From Bugula neritina (taxonomy: Eukaryota; Bryozoa; Gymnolaemata; Cheilostomatida; Bugulidae), in NCBI GenBank assembly GCA_964035545.1, contig OZ037769.1:5305429-5369428 (forward strand): a stretch of DNA of 64,000 nt, given 5' to 3'. Shown here in pieces: positions 23,991-36,790 of the stretch; position 1 is the stretch's first letter, and every line of letters begins with the position of its first letter. The notes below the pieces were generated by a model, which was not told the DNA's origin, made no database searches, and was given only the letters and a program-made list of their open reading frames with translations. Made by a program: the position numbers and the translations under genes.

Positions 23991-25439
23991 GACGGGAACA
24001 GTCAATAGTCCTGCAAAATCAAGTCATGTGCTGTAAGGTATTCAGTCCGCTAAATGGTGATTTCACTCAAAGCTTTCATCACATGTTTTTTTCATTTTAC
24101 ACATGTGACAATTTTACTGCAGTGTTTGCAAGTGATTATGTCACAAAGTAAAGACATTATAATTTTTGCTAAAAAGACTGTTTCTAATTTCTAAAGAATT
24201 TCTTAGAACTTACATCATACCCACATAATATTTTGAAATAATCTAGTAAACTTTAGTTAGAATGTAGAACATGCGTGTATATATAAACAAGATGTAAATT
24301 TGTTAGTCTAATTATTATAAAAAATACTAATATAATAGATGTTTTTCCTAATTGTAATAATTTAATCCTAAGGTTGAGAAACCAGATAACTGAAAATAAA
24401 TAAAATGACAAGATAAAACATTAATATAATCTAAAACCTTGTTAACCAAAGCAGCAGTTTCCAATTTAAAACAGCACTTCAAAGTAAAACTTACTTTTTA
24501 AATTAAAGGCTTTTTTATTCAAACATAAAATGTAACACAACCCACACTTGAAAAATTTAGACTAGATTTATTGGAAACATACACAGCAAGCACGAAGAAT
24601 GCCTACCTCTTTTTATTGGGTCTTCAGCATCCAGCTATTAATCGTGCAAGCATAAACCTTATAACAATAAGCAGGTGCACCAAAGGTGTAGCTTCTTAGT
24701 CAGATTAGGCCTACGAATACATGAATAAAGATTCTCACAATTAACCAAGGATGAAAGTAGAAGATAATTGTCAAAATGCACCTTATGATTACATCATAAT
24801 TAACAGCAATAACAGTTATTAATAATAGATAATATTCTATTTTCAATTCATTATCTAAACTGCAGCAATAATTAATTATTATAGCAGAACAGAAAAAGAT
24901 TGCATTCTGTAGCAACTATATAAAAGTTACCTAAAAATAAACAACACAATTGCAAAAATTAATTAAATGGCTAGAAAGAGAAAATTGCCACTGACTTTAA
25001 GAGCATTTGACAATTTATTTCACAGTATAAAAGTGGTTTACATGAAGGCTGGAAATATACCTGCTGTTTTATTTCAGCTGAAGATGTTGAAAAAATCCAG
25101 CTCAATCTTGCCTCCCTCCGTCAACTCTGTCAACATAATAAAGTACAGTCAAGGTTACATTTGCATGCAATGATTACGCTTTCTATTAGACACATGATTG
25201 CAAAATGGTCGCATGACAAAACACTGTCATTAGTAATGTTGATGCGTTCATTTATAATGTATCTAATTATTCAAATCAATTTTTCCCCCACCCTTCTTCT
25301 AGTTAACTAATACTTATGTCAACTATTGAATATTTTAACATGCTTGAGAGGCCCTTACCAGATGCAGGCTTATACTGAACAAGTATCATATATATGACTG
25401 TAGCCAGATATGTCATATCTTCTCTAGCAATAGCATGTC

Positions 25440-25522
25440 ATATATATATATATATATATATATAATAATTGTATCGTGAGATTTTTAAAAAAACAGCGAT
25501 AAAATTAAATTGCTCTTTTCCT

Positions 25523-25567
<45 letters not shown>
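25440..25567. repeat. two (TA)n microsatellites flanking a short unique segment
   Basis: TA runs at about 25440-25465 and 25527-25567. They lie in the presumed 5' intron of PCBP. Confidence 0.85.
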
Positions 25568-25570
<3 letters not shown>

Positions 25571-27136
25571 ACAAACAAGTTTCATTAAATAATTAGATAT
25601 TACAGTTAAAAAAAAACCTTGCAGCAAAAGCATCTTTTGATATGAAAAATATGTTCCAACGCAAAACTTTGACTTAAATCAAGTGCTTAAAAATCAGAAC
25701 CAGCTTTCTAATGTAGAGCTTTAGGCTATCCTATTAATACAGTATCTGAGCAACTTTCAAAGAAAATAAATCAGACAGCCATGAGGCACACCTTCGAAGA
25801 AATCAAATTGAACATTTCACTCATTGCATGCAAATTGCCCACAGCTAATGTGCATTAATGCAACTTGGTTAGACAAGAAATGCTGAATAGTAAAACTTTA
25901 ACTCCAACTTTTATTAGCTGTTATGTTAACACACTTGGTAATTTTACATTAAAACATTATGTTCTTTTTTGCAAATAGGATTTTAAAATGATTTTATTTT
26001 ATGAACTACTAAAAATTACCATCTGAGAAAATTTTGATGAAAAAATTTAAACTTGCAAAATGAAAAACAAATTATAGAAAACAATTACTCATGGTTTTTA
26101 TTTTAGAAAAACCTAATAGTTATGCATTGCTGAATTAAGAAGAGATTTGTCGTTCAAAATGAAATAACAACTGAGATGAGTTATAGACAACAGCAAACAC
26201 CTGCATACAAGAATTTATATTTTTGAGTTTGAGTTATAGAAAAACTTGTCAATGAAATCTGAAACTTTCTAAATCAGATATGAAGAAGATTCTTACCAAA
26301 CCAGACATATGGAAACTATAGACACATGGAAACTACAGATCTCAGTTAACTCTCATCAGCAGTTGCATTCATATTTTTGAAAATTTGAAAAAATGATGAA
26401 GAATACAGTGCTTTGAGCTTTATAGCTTTTGCATTTAGCCATACTATGGCTTTTACTATTTTATTAGCAGGTAACGTTTAATCTTGTATTTCACCAAGGC
26501 TAGGGTACACTTAGTCACTTTGCTAAATTTCTGACGAAATTTTATTATTACTATAATAAACATACAGATAACATGCACAAAATAACAGCAGAGCAAATGT
26601 CTACATACTTCTTCATACCACCCCCCCCCCATATTTCTATCAGCACCCACCCCTCATCTCTCAATGTAATTAATATTTTCTTTTAATTGTTGAGAATTAA
26701 CTTTTGTTAAGTTAAGGAGCAATTTTCAAGAAGCCTTTTTGTATTACTTGTGATTAATCCTAAACAGAAATGAGCAGCAATTGATAGTGCACAAATAATA
26801 GTAATAGATTGAATTAATCTTACTTGTAGAGAAGCTTCAAAGTTAATTTATTTTATATTTCTATGTAAAAATTTAAACCCATTATAATGCACTACTGGCA
26901 TTTTTATTAAAATATCAAAAGTGTTGGTAATAATATATATTAGTATTAATATATTGAAAATATTAATATTGCTATATTGCTATATAGTATAATGGAAAAA
27001 TTGCTATTTAGAAACAGCATTAAGCTATTTGCTTTATAGGCAGATATTTGTGACCTGCACCTTCTCTGGGGTGAGGTTTTATTCATTTCGAAATCAATTC
27101 TGACAGAAGACTGAAGAATATTCTTGCAATTCTTGG

Positions 27137-27206
27137 CCCCAACTCAATTGCTCTAGCCCCAACCCTATTACTCTAGCCCCAACCCTATTGCTCTAGCCCC
27201 AACCAT
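27137..27206. repeat. 20-bp tandem repeat, about 3.5 copies
   Basis: Tandem copies of CCCCAACCCTATTGCTCTAG with a few substitutions, in the presumed long first intron of PCBP. Confidence 0.85.
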
Positions 27207-27956
27207 GCATAGATATTGACAAATTATTATTAATTACTTGATGATGAGAGGATCTAAAGTTTCATCATTTCTACTTGAGGAAGTCTCTGATCCCTCATTG
27301 AAAATAACTAGAAAACAGGCTAAGTGAAACCCAATAGTTGACTGGCTAGCGGATGTTCCATTCACCATATTCTTGGTCAAACTCTGGGCTCTTTGATATA
27401 TCACTCTACCTCATGCATTGCATCTGATTTTATAGACTACCCAAGTTCTAAATTTACTTTTTGTTTATTAAGGTAAAAGTTTTTACTTGCTCCTTCATTA
27501 TTAAATAATAAAACAGTAAGTTGGACATTAAAAATAGTGTCTATATTGCATATTTTACATATAGAAACAGCAAGAACCAACTCTCCTCTCCCCATCCTTC
27601 TCTGAACTGAACGATTATAATTTTGAAGAGCTGAACATTAGTTTAAGAACTTATGGCTGCAGCGAGGAAAGCTTAAAGCCCAACAGAAATTCTATTTTAC
27701 TGAAATTTTTACTCTCAATTTCACAAATAAGAAGCTTTGGTACCATTTTTAAACTGACCAACTGCTAATCTTGAACAGCTGTTGAAAAAAATAGCCAAGT
27801 TTTTAATACAATGCCAAAGCTCAATTTAAAAATGATTGAAACTGAGTATTCTAACACCTATTACAATTTTTAAACAGTATTTTTGGATTCAGATGTTTAA
27901 AAATAAACTGGTTGATCAGAAAAAACTGTCAAACTAAAGTTATCAAAACAACTCAC

Positions 27957-28105
27957 CCAAGTTTGACGAAAGATAATTCAAATGATGAGAAGGAATGGAG
28001 CTAGTAACTGCAGCTGTGAACTACAGCTGTGAAATCATCTACTAGCTGCCGTCCGTGGCCTCAGACAAACAAGAAACTCTCTGTCAAAGGGAGAGCATCT
28101 AATTC
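27957..28105 (-). other. putative untranslated first exon of PCBP
   Basis: The segment is richer in GC than its surroundings and ends, on the minus strand, at CAAACTTGG followed by the donor GTGAGT. It contains no long frame, only a six-codon upstream ORF (ATG ATT TCA CAG CTG TAG), which fits a 5' UTR. The start is placed about 30 bases below a TATA-like element and is approximate. The link to PCBP is inferred from strand, position and the unpaired acceptor at 24010/24011. Confidence 0.4.
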
Positions 28106-28132
28106 ACTTATCTAAACCACATGGATGCACCG

Positions 28133-28220
28133 CCTTATATCCAACAACTCATGCAGAGCTGGGCAAAGATAAAGCTATAATCTAATAGCAGAATAAGTTA
28201 CTTCGTATTAAAAACACGTG
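28133..28220 (-). promoter_or_regulatory. putative PCBP promoter (TATA-like box and upstream E-box)
   Basis: Minus strand GATATAAGG at 28133-28141 is a TATA-like box about 30 bases upstream of the proposed first exon. The palindrome CACGTG, a canonical bHLH E-box, lies at 28215-28220 farther upstream. This rests on motif evidence only. Confidence 0.3.
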
Positions 28221-31007
28221 TAGTCGTGCAAATAGTTAGTAAAAAATGTGATACTGTTTCAACAGCAGGCTAAATAAATAGTTAGCCCACAACCAGCAGC
28301 TGATAAGCCTTTTCTTATTAAAATGGAGTCTAATTAAATTTGCCAACAGTTCAGACTGTTTATTGAAAACTTATACGTGTAACTATTAATCACAGTGATG
28401 GTCTCTAACAGAAATCTTGTTTTAAAAAAAAATTCCAACCATTTCCAACATGGCTGATAGAAAAAAGGAATTTGAAAGTTACGAGTTGAAGGTATTACAC
28501 AGCTTTGAATTCTAGTAGGCATCATAACAAACACCAAACACTATAAGAATAACATAATGGGCAATATAAAATCTGAAGGCCTCCCTAAAGTTCTGCATGA
28601 CATCATTTTGTTGCATGGTTGCAATGTATCTTTACGATTGGTGCAAGTTGCTATAAAAACACTGCTTGTTAAATAGTGTCCCGCATAAAAGCATTTATAT
28701 TATTAAATTTTTCAATAGATTACAACAACTAGTTTTTCCACAATCATAAAATTTAGAAATGTATACATTAATTTGTTTCCACTAGCCACTGTTTTATAAC
28801 ACATAATTAGTATACGCAACTTGCATTTTTATTGATAAGACCGAAATTGGTTCTAAATAAACTGTAAAATTTTGCAATATAAGCCTATTACCAATATTTT
28901 AGTAGCTTTTGTTAATTATTACAGCATCGTAGTTTAAACATTTACATATTTATTTTTCAATCCCGTCTTCACCTTTTTTTAAAAAAAAAGGATTTAATTA
29001 CTATTGAGCTGTAGACAATTCAAGTTTAGTAGAAATAGTGGTTGACTACTGATTGATGTGAAATTGAAGGTTGCAAAGAGTTGTTGATTTTCAAAAAAAA
29101 TATTTTAGATACAATAATCAGGTCAAACTATATTATTCAAATTAGTAATTTGGCTGTAAAGAGAAACTAATTATATAACCATCTCATCGATAAATTAGTT
29201 GAAGTGGTTCAATGCTGAGCAATACTTCGACAGTTTTTGAATGTAAAATTACTAAAAGCCTAAATTTAATTAATGTTTCATTTCACTACAATTCCATCAG
29301 TAAAAGATAACTTATTTACTCAAATGTTGATAGAAGCCCAGGATAATAGAATTTTGAGGATACAACATTTTTCTCGGTCTATATATACAGTCATGATTGA
29401 ATTTATATATTGTATTTTTTAGTAAATTTAAGTTTTTATTTTCAATAGCTACAATTGGAAGTCTTCACTTGCTGTTTATGCAAGGATGTCCATGTTGCTG
29501 ATAATAAATTATCAAAGAATCTTAATCACTGCTAATTAACTTGTACACAATTATATCTTAAACTGAATGGTGCATTCACATTATTCATTTGAAAGTTAAG
29601 CCTACCTGGAAATCTGCTAGAATGTTACCTACAAGACTCCGAGTATTGGAACACTGTGTCAACACCTTATTGATTAGTTGTCTTGTAGCAAATGCAAATC
29701 CTGTCTTTGCATGATAATTAATAACACAATTTATTTACTCATTTGATTATAATGCTAAGCCAGAATTCGTTTCACCAGATAAGCCAAGCGAACTAAACAT
29801 CGGAACATATTTTCTATATACTTTACAAGACAGACTCTGCAATGTAGGCATGTCTGCTGAGAATGAAAAATCCTGAATCCTAATTTTTCTCATCATAATG
29901 AAAGATGATGAGAAATATACGAATTGATGATGCTTTCAACAATGTATCAAAATATTCCTAATATACTTGCAATGCAATGAGTAGCAGAAAGAAATCCTGT
30001 AATTGCATTAGTATAAAAACCTATAATGTTGTTAATATTCACAGTGTTGGCGTACATAGCAAGATATAGCACTGTATGTATTTCGCCTTTTTCTCAACTA
30101 TCCCTTGCATACATTAAAAACATAAAAAACAGTTATACATTAGGTATACAGGTCCGCAGACAAAGATCATTTTTGACAACTTTGCATAGTTTCATACATG
30201 GTGCAAGATTTAACAAGATCTATTAAAACCAGAGCTAATGGTGATATTATCTTTTGAAAGATTTTTTGCAAACTTGTAACAGTTCAAATAGACTTATGTT
30301 GGCAAGTTGTAAAGGAGTTGCCTAATCATGAACTTATCAATCGCCAGTTGGCAGTGAATACATTGCATGATTACAAGAGTTACAACCTATATAGCGCGCA
30401 ACAATTTTATTTTTCAGAAAATGATGCATAATAATAATCATTGTCTTGTTAACTATTTTGCATTTATATTTCAGGTGAAATATAAAATGTATGCCCTTGG
30501 TCTTAAATAAAACTTTAGGTTCAAAGTCAAGAGAAGATAACTTTATACAAACGCACAGGGTTTATTGCTACTTCTTAAGGAATAGTATAATCTTGAGTGT
30601 TTTCACCAATGGAAGTTCGGCCTGTATATTATGAAAACAAGTGCGTGAGCAACTAACTTAGTTTTGTTATTTTTAAAAAACTCATAAATGCATTTATTTC
30701 CAGTGTTGGCCTTAGTCGGAATTTATTATATAAAAATCTAAATATAATATCGGAGTTGCCTGCTCGGAAAACAAACTTCACTTCATTTTTTGCTATCAAA
30801 GATCTTTAACTGATCATTTGGACTCACTGAAACTGTTAAACTACTATAAACAGAGAAGTAGAGACTAGTTGAAAATATTATGGCTCTAAAGATAAAGAAT
30901 AACATTTATTTGTTTGAGCAGGCAACTCCAACGCTGTTTTTAAGTTGCGGCTATGATATTCTACTCCTTATACTGCATACATTTGAATAGGTAATCTCAC
31001 ACAGCCA

Positions 31008-31232
31008 AGTTTATAGTCGCTATTTCGTGAGAAAACCCCTGATGTATAGGGCTTTGTTGCTAAATCAGGCTAAGGAATTATTCAGATGAGGCACAAGAGC
31101 AATTATGACTGGATGCTCTTCCTAACATCACCAATGGTCTTTGCTGGGGTTCAAACTCATGACTGTGTGTTTACGAAGCAAACCTAACCCCTAAGCAAGC
31201 TCTAACCCCTAGGACCTAGACCATGGTTGTTC
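31008..31232 (-). mobile_element. tRNA-derived SINE copy 5
   Basis: This is the best preserved full-length copy. On the minus strand the head CATGGTCTAGGTCCTAGGGG plus TTAGAGC is followed by GAGTTTGAACCCC (B-box-like), then GGTGATGTTAGGAAGAGCAT plus CCAG, ATTGCTCTTGTGCCTCAT and a tail ending in GCGACTATAAACT. The AGGAAGAGCATCCAG core recalls the SINE core found in molluscan and cephalopod elements, which is family knowledge and was not checked here. Confidence 0.7.
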
Positions 31233-31717
31233 CCTACATTTGAACATGTAATCCTGCTCTTTAAATCATTCTGAGGCATAATGTGGTAAGATTGAAAAAA
31301 AGACAGATTAATTTGCATAATGAAGAAAGAATATGTGGGGCAGGTGAGTAGGTAAGAGTGCAATGTAATTAAAATCATATTAAATTGATTTCATCCCCAG
31401 ATTATCTAATTTGCATAGCAATAACCAATTAACTTTTAAAGAGTTAGTAAATATAACCAAGTCTATCAACTTAAATCTTCAAAAACAAACTTCTTTTATA
31501 CATCTAAGAGAACTGTAATGAATTTACCACAACTTACACCAGTTTTAAAAGCGGCACTAATGCTGCATCAGAAACATTCTTTGGCTTCAATAATGCAGCA
31601 GTTGAGTTTATGAGTGGAGATCAATTTTATGCCTCGGCTTCGGAAGATTTTACAGATTTTTTTTCAATTTGTGACAAACTTAAATCAAATATTGATGAGT
31701 TTTCTTCAGTTCTTCTA

Positions 31718-31812
31718 CTTACCTACCTTTTTACCTACCTATACCTATCTACCTATCTACCTATCTACTTACCTACCTACCTACCTACCTACCTACCTAC
31801 CTACCTACCTAT
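31718..31812. repeat. (ACCT)n / (ATCT)n tetranucleotide microsatellite
   Basis: Imperfect CTAC/CTAT tetranucleotide repeats that become pure ACCT toward the right end. Translated frames across it are artefacts of the repeat. Confidence 0.9.
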
Positions 31813-34364
31813 ATCATGAACACTGCACATTAACTGCATGAACTTAAATTTAAACTTGAAGAACATTGGGAGTAGATCGGGTGAAGTATGTTTTTCAAAT
31901 TTTTAAAAACTAAAAATAATATAAAAAGACGATTAATTTTATCAAGTATATTTTCCCTGAAGCACAAGCTTTTTAAACTTTCCGTTGTTATGCACCTGCT
32001 TTCTACACTAGTGCACGAAATAAAGGACAGACAACTGCCAAGTAAGTAATACTTAGTTACTGCAAGGAATTACTATTTGATGTCAAAATGTATGTATATG
32101 CTATGAAACTGATTTTTTTTTACTACTCTACAGCAAAAACACTAGTAGAACTTTCACTAGACTACACTTTGATGACTGTACACAATCTAATGGTAGCTTG
32201 AAGTCTAAAAACAAACTTGAAAGGACTTCTACCATGATGGCATCCTCCATGGTAAAAGTGAATGAATACCACTACATCTAACATTTACTAACATGTCCAA
32301 ATATACCTCCTAACTCAAAGAACGTAAGAAGGTACCCTTATACTTATACAGGTATACAGTTAGTCATCTGATACATTGCAACATTTTTCTCTCGCCTACC
32401 ATTCTTCCCTTACATAAACAGAATAGTATATTCAGAACAGTATGTATGTAGTGAATAGAATGGACTGTATAACATATATGACTCAAAACTTCCCTCCATT
32501 ATCAACAAACCAATTCTCAGCTCACGAAGAGATTTTATGCACTTTATTCCGTATATCATTGATCTCAAAATGCTGTAAACATTTCACTGGATGCTTCAGT
32601 TTGTATAAGCAGACTGGTTTTAGCAACAAAGCAATATTCACATTGTTTCTCGCATTTATCAACTGTGTCAAACCTGTGACTCCTAAACTATTTTACACTC
32701 CAAACCTCTCTGAAAATTCAGGTGAACTATGGACAAAAAGCTAACTGTCCTGCATCTTGCCCACCACACAGCAAACTGAACTGGTGATTAAAGCCATTTT
32801 CTCGAGGAGAGGTGTTGAAAGGTTTTTACCCTAGTGCTGACATATTCTGTTGCCATCCTTTCATTACAATGTCTAAACATGCTGTAGAGATAATTGACAC
32901 ATCACATGACTTCCAACCAAGTTCCAAACTTTGAGAAGTTGGAAAATTGTGCCATTAGCTAGCTCATGATATGGAAGGGTGAGTGAACAGTCCGTGTGTG
33001 ATAAGTAATGTATTGTATATAATGTTTATATTTTCATTTATCTGGTGCTCAGCTACAAGTCATAATAAGAATGTTTTATCCTCTATATGTAGCATACACT
33101 ATGGAATGCCGAAGCTGCATGACTAGTTTGCATTAGATCAATGTTGTAATAACAAGGTAGACACTCAATAGTATGTTAACTCTATTACAATTTCTAGTAT
33201 ATTTTATATAATAACTATGTGTATACTGCTTATAGATTTTAGACTAAGTAGTTATAGACAAGGAGACGTGTAAGTGGGGTCCCAGTCTTTATAAGCCTGT
33301 ATCTATTAACAGAGATTTAAAAACCTTGGAGCAAAATTAAAATTACTAGAATAATTTTCTAAATAAAGGCTACCTAGTAGTATTACTACTCCTGCAAATT
33401 AGCCTCGCTGACATGTTTGGTTATTGACACGAGTGTGAAAATTGTGCCGTGCAGCTATCCTAGGGAGTATGCACTAGTATAAGGAAAGAAATTAATTAAG
33501 TGAAGATATTAAATTCCCAACAGCAGAGAGGCTTAAAACATGCTTGTGGTAAACTAAGAACCCTCACAACTAATGACAGGTAGCTGAGAATATGCTGCCT
33601 ACAACTGACTGGCAGCACAGGGTTGCTGACTGTGAAATGGTGACTATTAGTTTACCAAATGGCTGACCAACATTGAGTGTTCCATTGTTTGAAGAATAAT
33701 TCTATTTGAAAACAAGGACTGGAAGCATTCCTGAGATTAAATGCAGTGTTATTTTGAAAGAGTAAAACAATTACTAATTTTGGTCTGCAACGATAAATCA
33801 CCATCAATTTTGATATATTGTCTGCCAATAATAAAAAATGAAGGACGCTTCAAGTTCTTGAGTGTTGGTATGCTAGCAACACTCTCAAGTTGTTTATTTA
33901 GACATGAATCAAATTTTATTCAAAGAAATATTAATTAAAATGAACTTTTAGAGTTAACTCATTTGCAAGTAAGATTAGCTAAGAAACTAACAGGGTGTTC
34001 AACAGTAAAAACTAAGAATGTCATTTAAACTTGCTGGCTATAAATATAAATGCAAATGCATTGCTTCAAAGTCTTATTTTCAAAATCATTTTATTATTTC
34101 GTTTCAAACTTAGGCATATACTTCAGTTACAAATTGTAGCATGTTATTAAAAATAATATTTGTATAGTATCATTAGTATTATATTACAGCTACTAGCTTG
34201 CCATCACAACTCTGTGGTCATTCAGCTACATTGTAATTTACATTGTATAACCTTTGACTTTTGAGATAAAACCCAACATATTATTTGAAATATATTTTGC
34301 CAATAAACATAGTAACGGAATTTTCAACTAGCCTGAAGTTGACCCTTCTTCCTGAATCAACAGG

Positions 34365-34545
34365 CAGCAGCAGGGCGAATTGTTCTATAAGCAGCTTCGA
34401 GTTAGGGGTGAAGGAAGATTTCAATTTGGGGTCTCAAGTTTGGGGTTGGGGGACCTAACTCCAAATTTGAGACCCCCAAACCGAAGTCACCCTTCGCCTC
34501 CAAGCCGGGGCTGCTTATAGAACAATATAGGCAATGCTGCTGCTT
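34365..34545. mobile_element. foldback (hairpin) repeat, copy 2
   Basis: Inverted arms of about 75 bases: ATTGTTCTATAAGCAGC at the left pairs with GCTGCTTATAGAACAAT at the right. TTTGGGGTCTCAAGTTTGG pairs imperfectly with CCAAATTTGAGACCCCCAAA across a centre near 34452. Outer GCAGCAGCAG and CTGCTGCT extend the arms. It has no coding capacity. The right arm resembles the repeat at 14345-14482. Confidence 0.7.
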
Positions 34546-36721
34546 TCAGCTCGAGTCGGTTTTCCCATATGCCGGCAAAGTTGTCTCACCTTGTTGGTGT
34601 TTATGCCGTGTCCATGTTTTCTACAGCCTTGCTGATTAATCAGTCACCTCCCAGTTTAAAGTTTAAAGCAAAAAGTCTAATCCTAGGCTTAGCACATAGA
34701 ATTATCTGACTAGGATATAGCCTAAGCTCACAGGAAAACACATGGGTTGTGCGTATCACAACGCCTATCAAACTGATGGAGAGACTTGAACATGTGGTAT
34801 GGTAATCCTTTTATTTGTCCAGTTCTTATCAGTGATAACAATTTTACATCTGAAAGTGTTACAAACCAAGAGCAATTTCATGTGTAACTGCATGAGATCC
34901 AAGGGGCCATTTGAATAAGTGTTTGTTGGTGCAGCTATAATACTTTCTTAACAACTATAATAATGCTGTAGTTTCATGTCTTCAACCAGCAAAAGTCTTT
35001 AAGTTCAATTAACATAATATATTGTACACTCATGGAAGACAAGTCTTGAGTTTACGGTTCTAGTTGGCTGTAAACATTGCCTGATGGTTCAATATATTAT
35101 TTGCCCGATTTCAAATTCACAGTTAGTTTAAGGTCACACTTTTCATTTTCTGGCTCTTTGCCAGGTGCTTTATGTTCTATATGAACAATGTTCCACTGAT
35201 AGCTCGAACAGGTTGAATGTCACAGGAACAAAAAAAATATGAAAAGATAAAGAAACTTATGTTCTCCAATATACTTTTTTATTTTTTTCAAAAACCAATT
35301 CATGTTTAAGTTATAGCTTGTTGAAAAACATAGTCCCCCTTCCACATTCTTTTCAATTTATACGCTCCTGACTTGTTATTGCGTCTCAATAATATGCCTT
35401 GTATTTGAGTGCTAGTTAGTCTCGCTTCACTAACTTTGCCTATACTTCACAAGTGCCAGTGCTGCTGGCTCAAAAGCTAAATGTTATAAACTGTCAGCTA
35501 AAACCCAATCTTGTATTCCTAGGTTGGTTGGCCTAAATAAAACAATAGTCAAATCATGATTTCATGTTTTAAAAATTTACTCTATTCTAACCTGCTGCCT
35601 AGCTATAGTTCTATTTTTGATGTATAATTACAAAATTTGTGATACATTTTTTTGGCAACCATGTGATTTATAAAATGCAGTAATGGTACTTATAATATTA
35701 TAATATTATTATCATTATAATATATTATATAGTATTATGTGTGTTTTTATTATACTGCATAATATCTATTTTATTATTGTTGTTGTGCAAACAAGTGCAA
35801 TTAACCTAGTTTTCAAAATGTACCTCTAAATTATCAGAATATCAGTTTAGATATGTTCATGCTTTGTAAGGTAAACCTAAAAAAAGAGGCTGTATTCCCA
35901 AAGTAAAGGGTGTTGAACTATGAACTATATTAGATTAGCCACTCTGCTACCAAGTGCATCAGTATAATATTATATGAATAGCTCTGATGCTTTGTCTCCG
36001 GTGGCTGGCTGCGATATGATAACTTGGCCAACTTCCAAGAGTTTAAAATTGGCGCAATTATTCAAGAGGTTACATACTGCACAGAGCTAGCAGTGATAGT
36101 AACCTTGCTATTGACAGTACTTATTACAACTGCCAGCATATAAGCTGCATTGTAGAATGCCGTTGGGGTAGGCTAGTAAAACCAAATTCTGCTCTCTAAT
36201 ATACCTTAGACACAATGCAGCAACACAATTTTTAGTTTCAAATTACATTTGCCACCCTTACATGAGCTGTGGGCTTCATAAAGATTCATATGATTAGAGA
36301 TTTATGCTATAGGCCCTATCTGTGCTAGTGTATGATGAAAATAACACACCATTGTCAAAGTTAACTTCAAGTATGTTGTTTTCCAGAAACTCAGTAATGT
36401 CCATTTATCTCTCGCATACAAATACTTATGTAATACCATACAGTTTAAGTTTTATTTTAGAGCACATCTGCAAACTCTACAATAAGAGCTTGCTTTACCA
36501 GTCTATTTCAGACCTGTTTTTGTAGCTAGTAATACGCAAGCTACTTATTTTTAAACTTTTGGGTTATTTGTTCAAAACCATTAGCTTTGCTAGTAACCCG
36601 AGACTATTGCAACAGTTGACTGCTATCAACATGAATTGACAGCCTAATAATTATAACCCTTTTGCGCGCGAAATATTTATGTAATGATAGTTACTCATAT
36701 AGTGCGCGTCTTATTAACGAT

Positions 36722-36790
36722 GACTGCGTGGTCTAGAGGTTAGAGGCGTCAGCGAGGAGTTAGTTGGTTATGGTTCAACCCTGTCTTGTC
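36722..36790 (+). mobile_element. isolated tRNA-like fragment (SINE head or tRNA pseudogene)
   Basis: GCGTGGTCTAGAGGTTAGAG resembles a polymerase III A box with a D-arm, and TTATGGTTCAACCCTG resembles a B box. Spacing is compatible with a tRNA, but I could not fold convincing acceptor and anticodon stems, and no SINE core follows. Confidence 0.4.

Larger units (their letters stand above)
24011..27956 (-). other. presumed 5' intron of PCBP
   Basis: This is bounded by a donor GTGAGT (minus strand, at 27951-27956) and the acceptor TTTTGCAG before the first coding exon. No other exon is supported. It holds TA microsatellites, the 20-bp tandem repeat and a poly-C run at 26619-26630. Short open frames here lack splice and family support. 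Confidence 0.4.

Noticed and set aside
31610-31841. Two overlapping frames rich in Tyr/Leu/Pro/Thr
   Set aside because: They derive from the ACCT tetranucleotide repeat and have no exon context.
32442-32744. 100-codon plus-strand frame
   Set aside because: No similarity, no splice partners, AT-rich composition like its surroundings; most likely chance.
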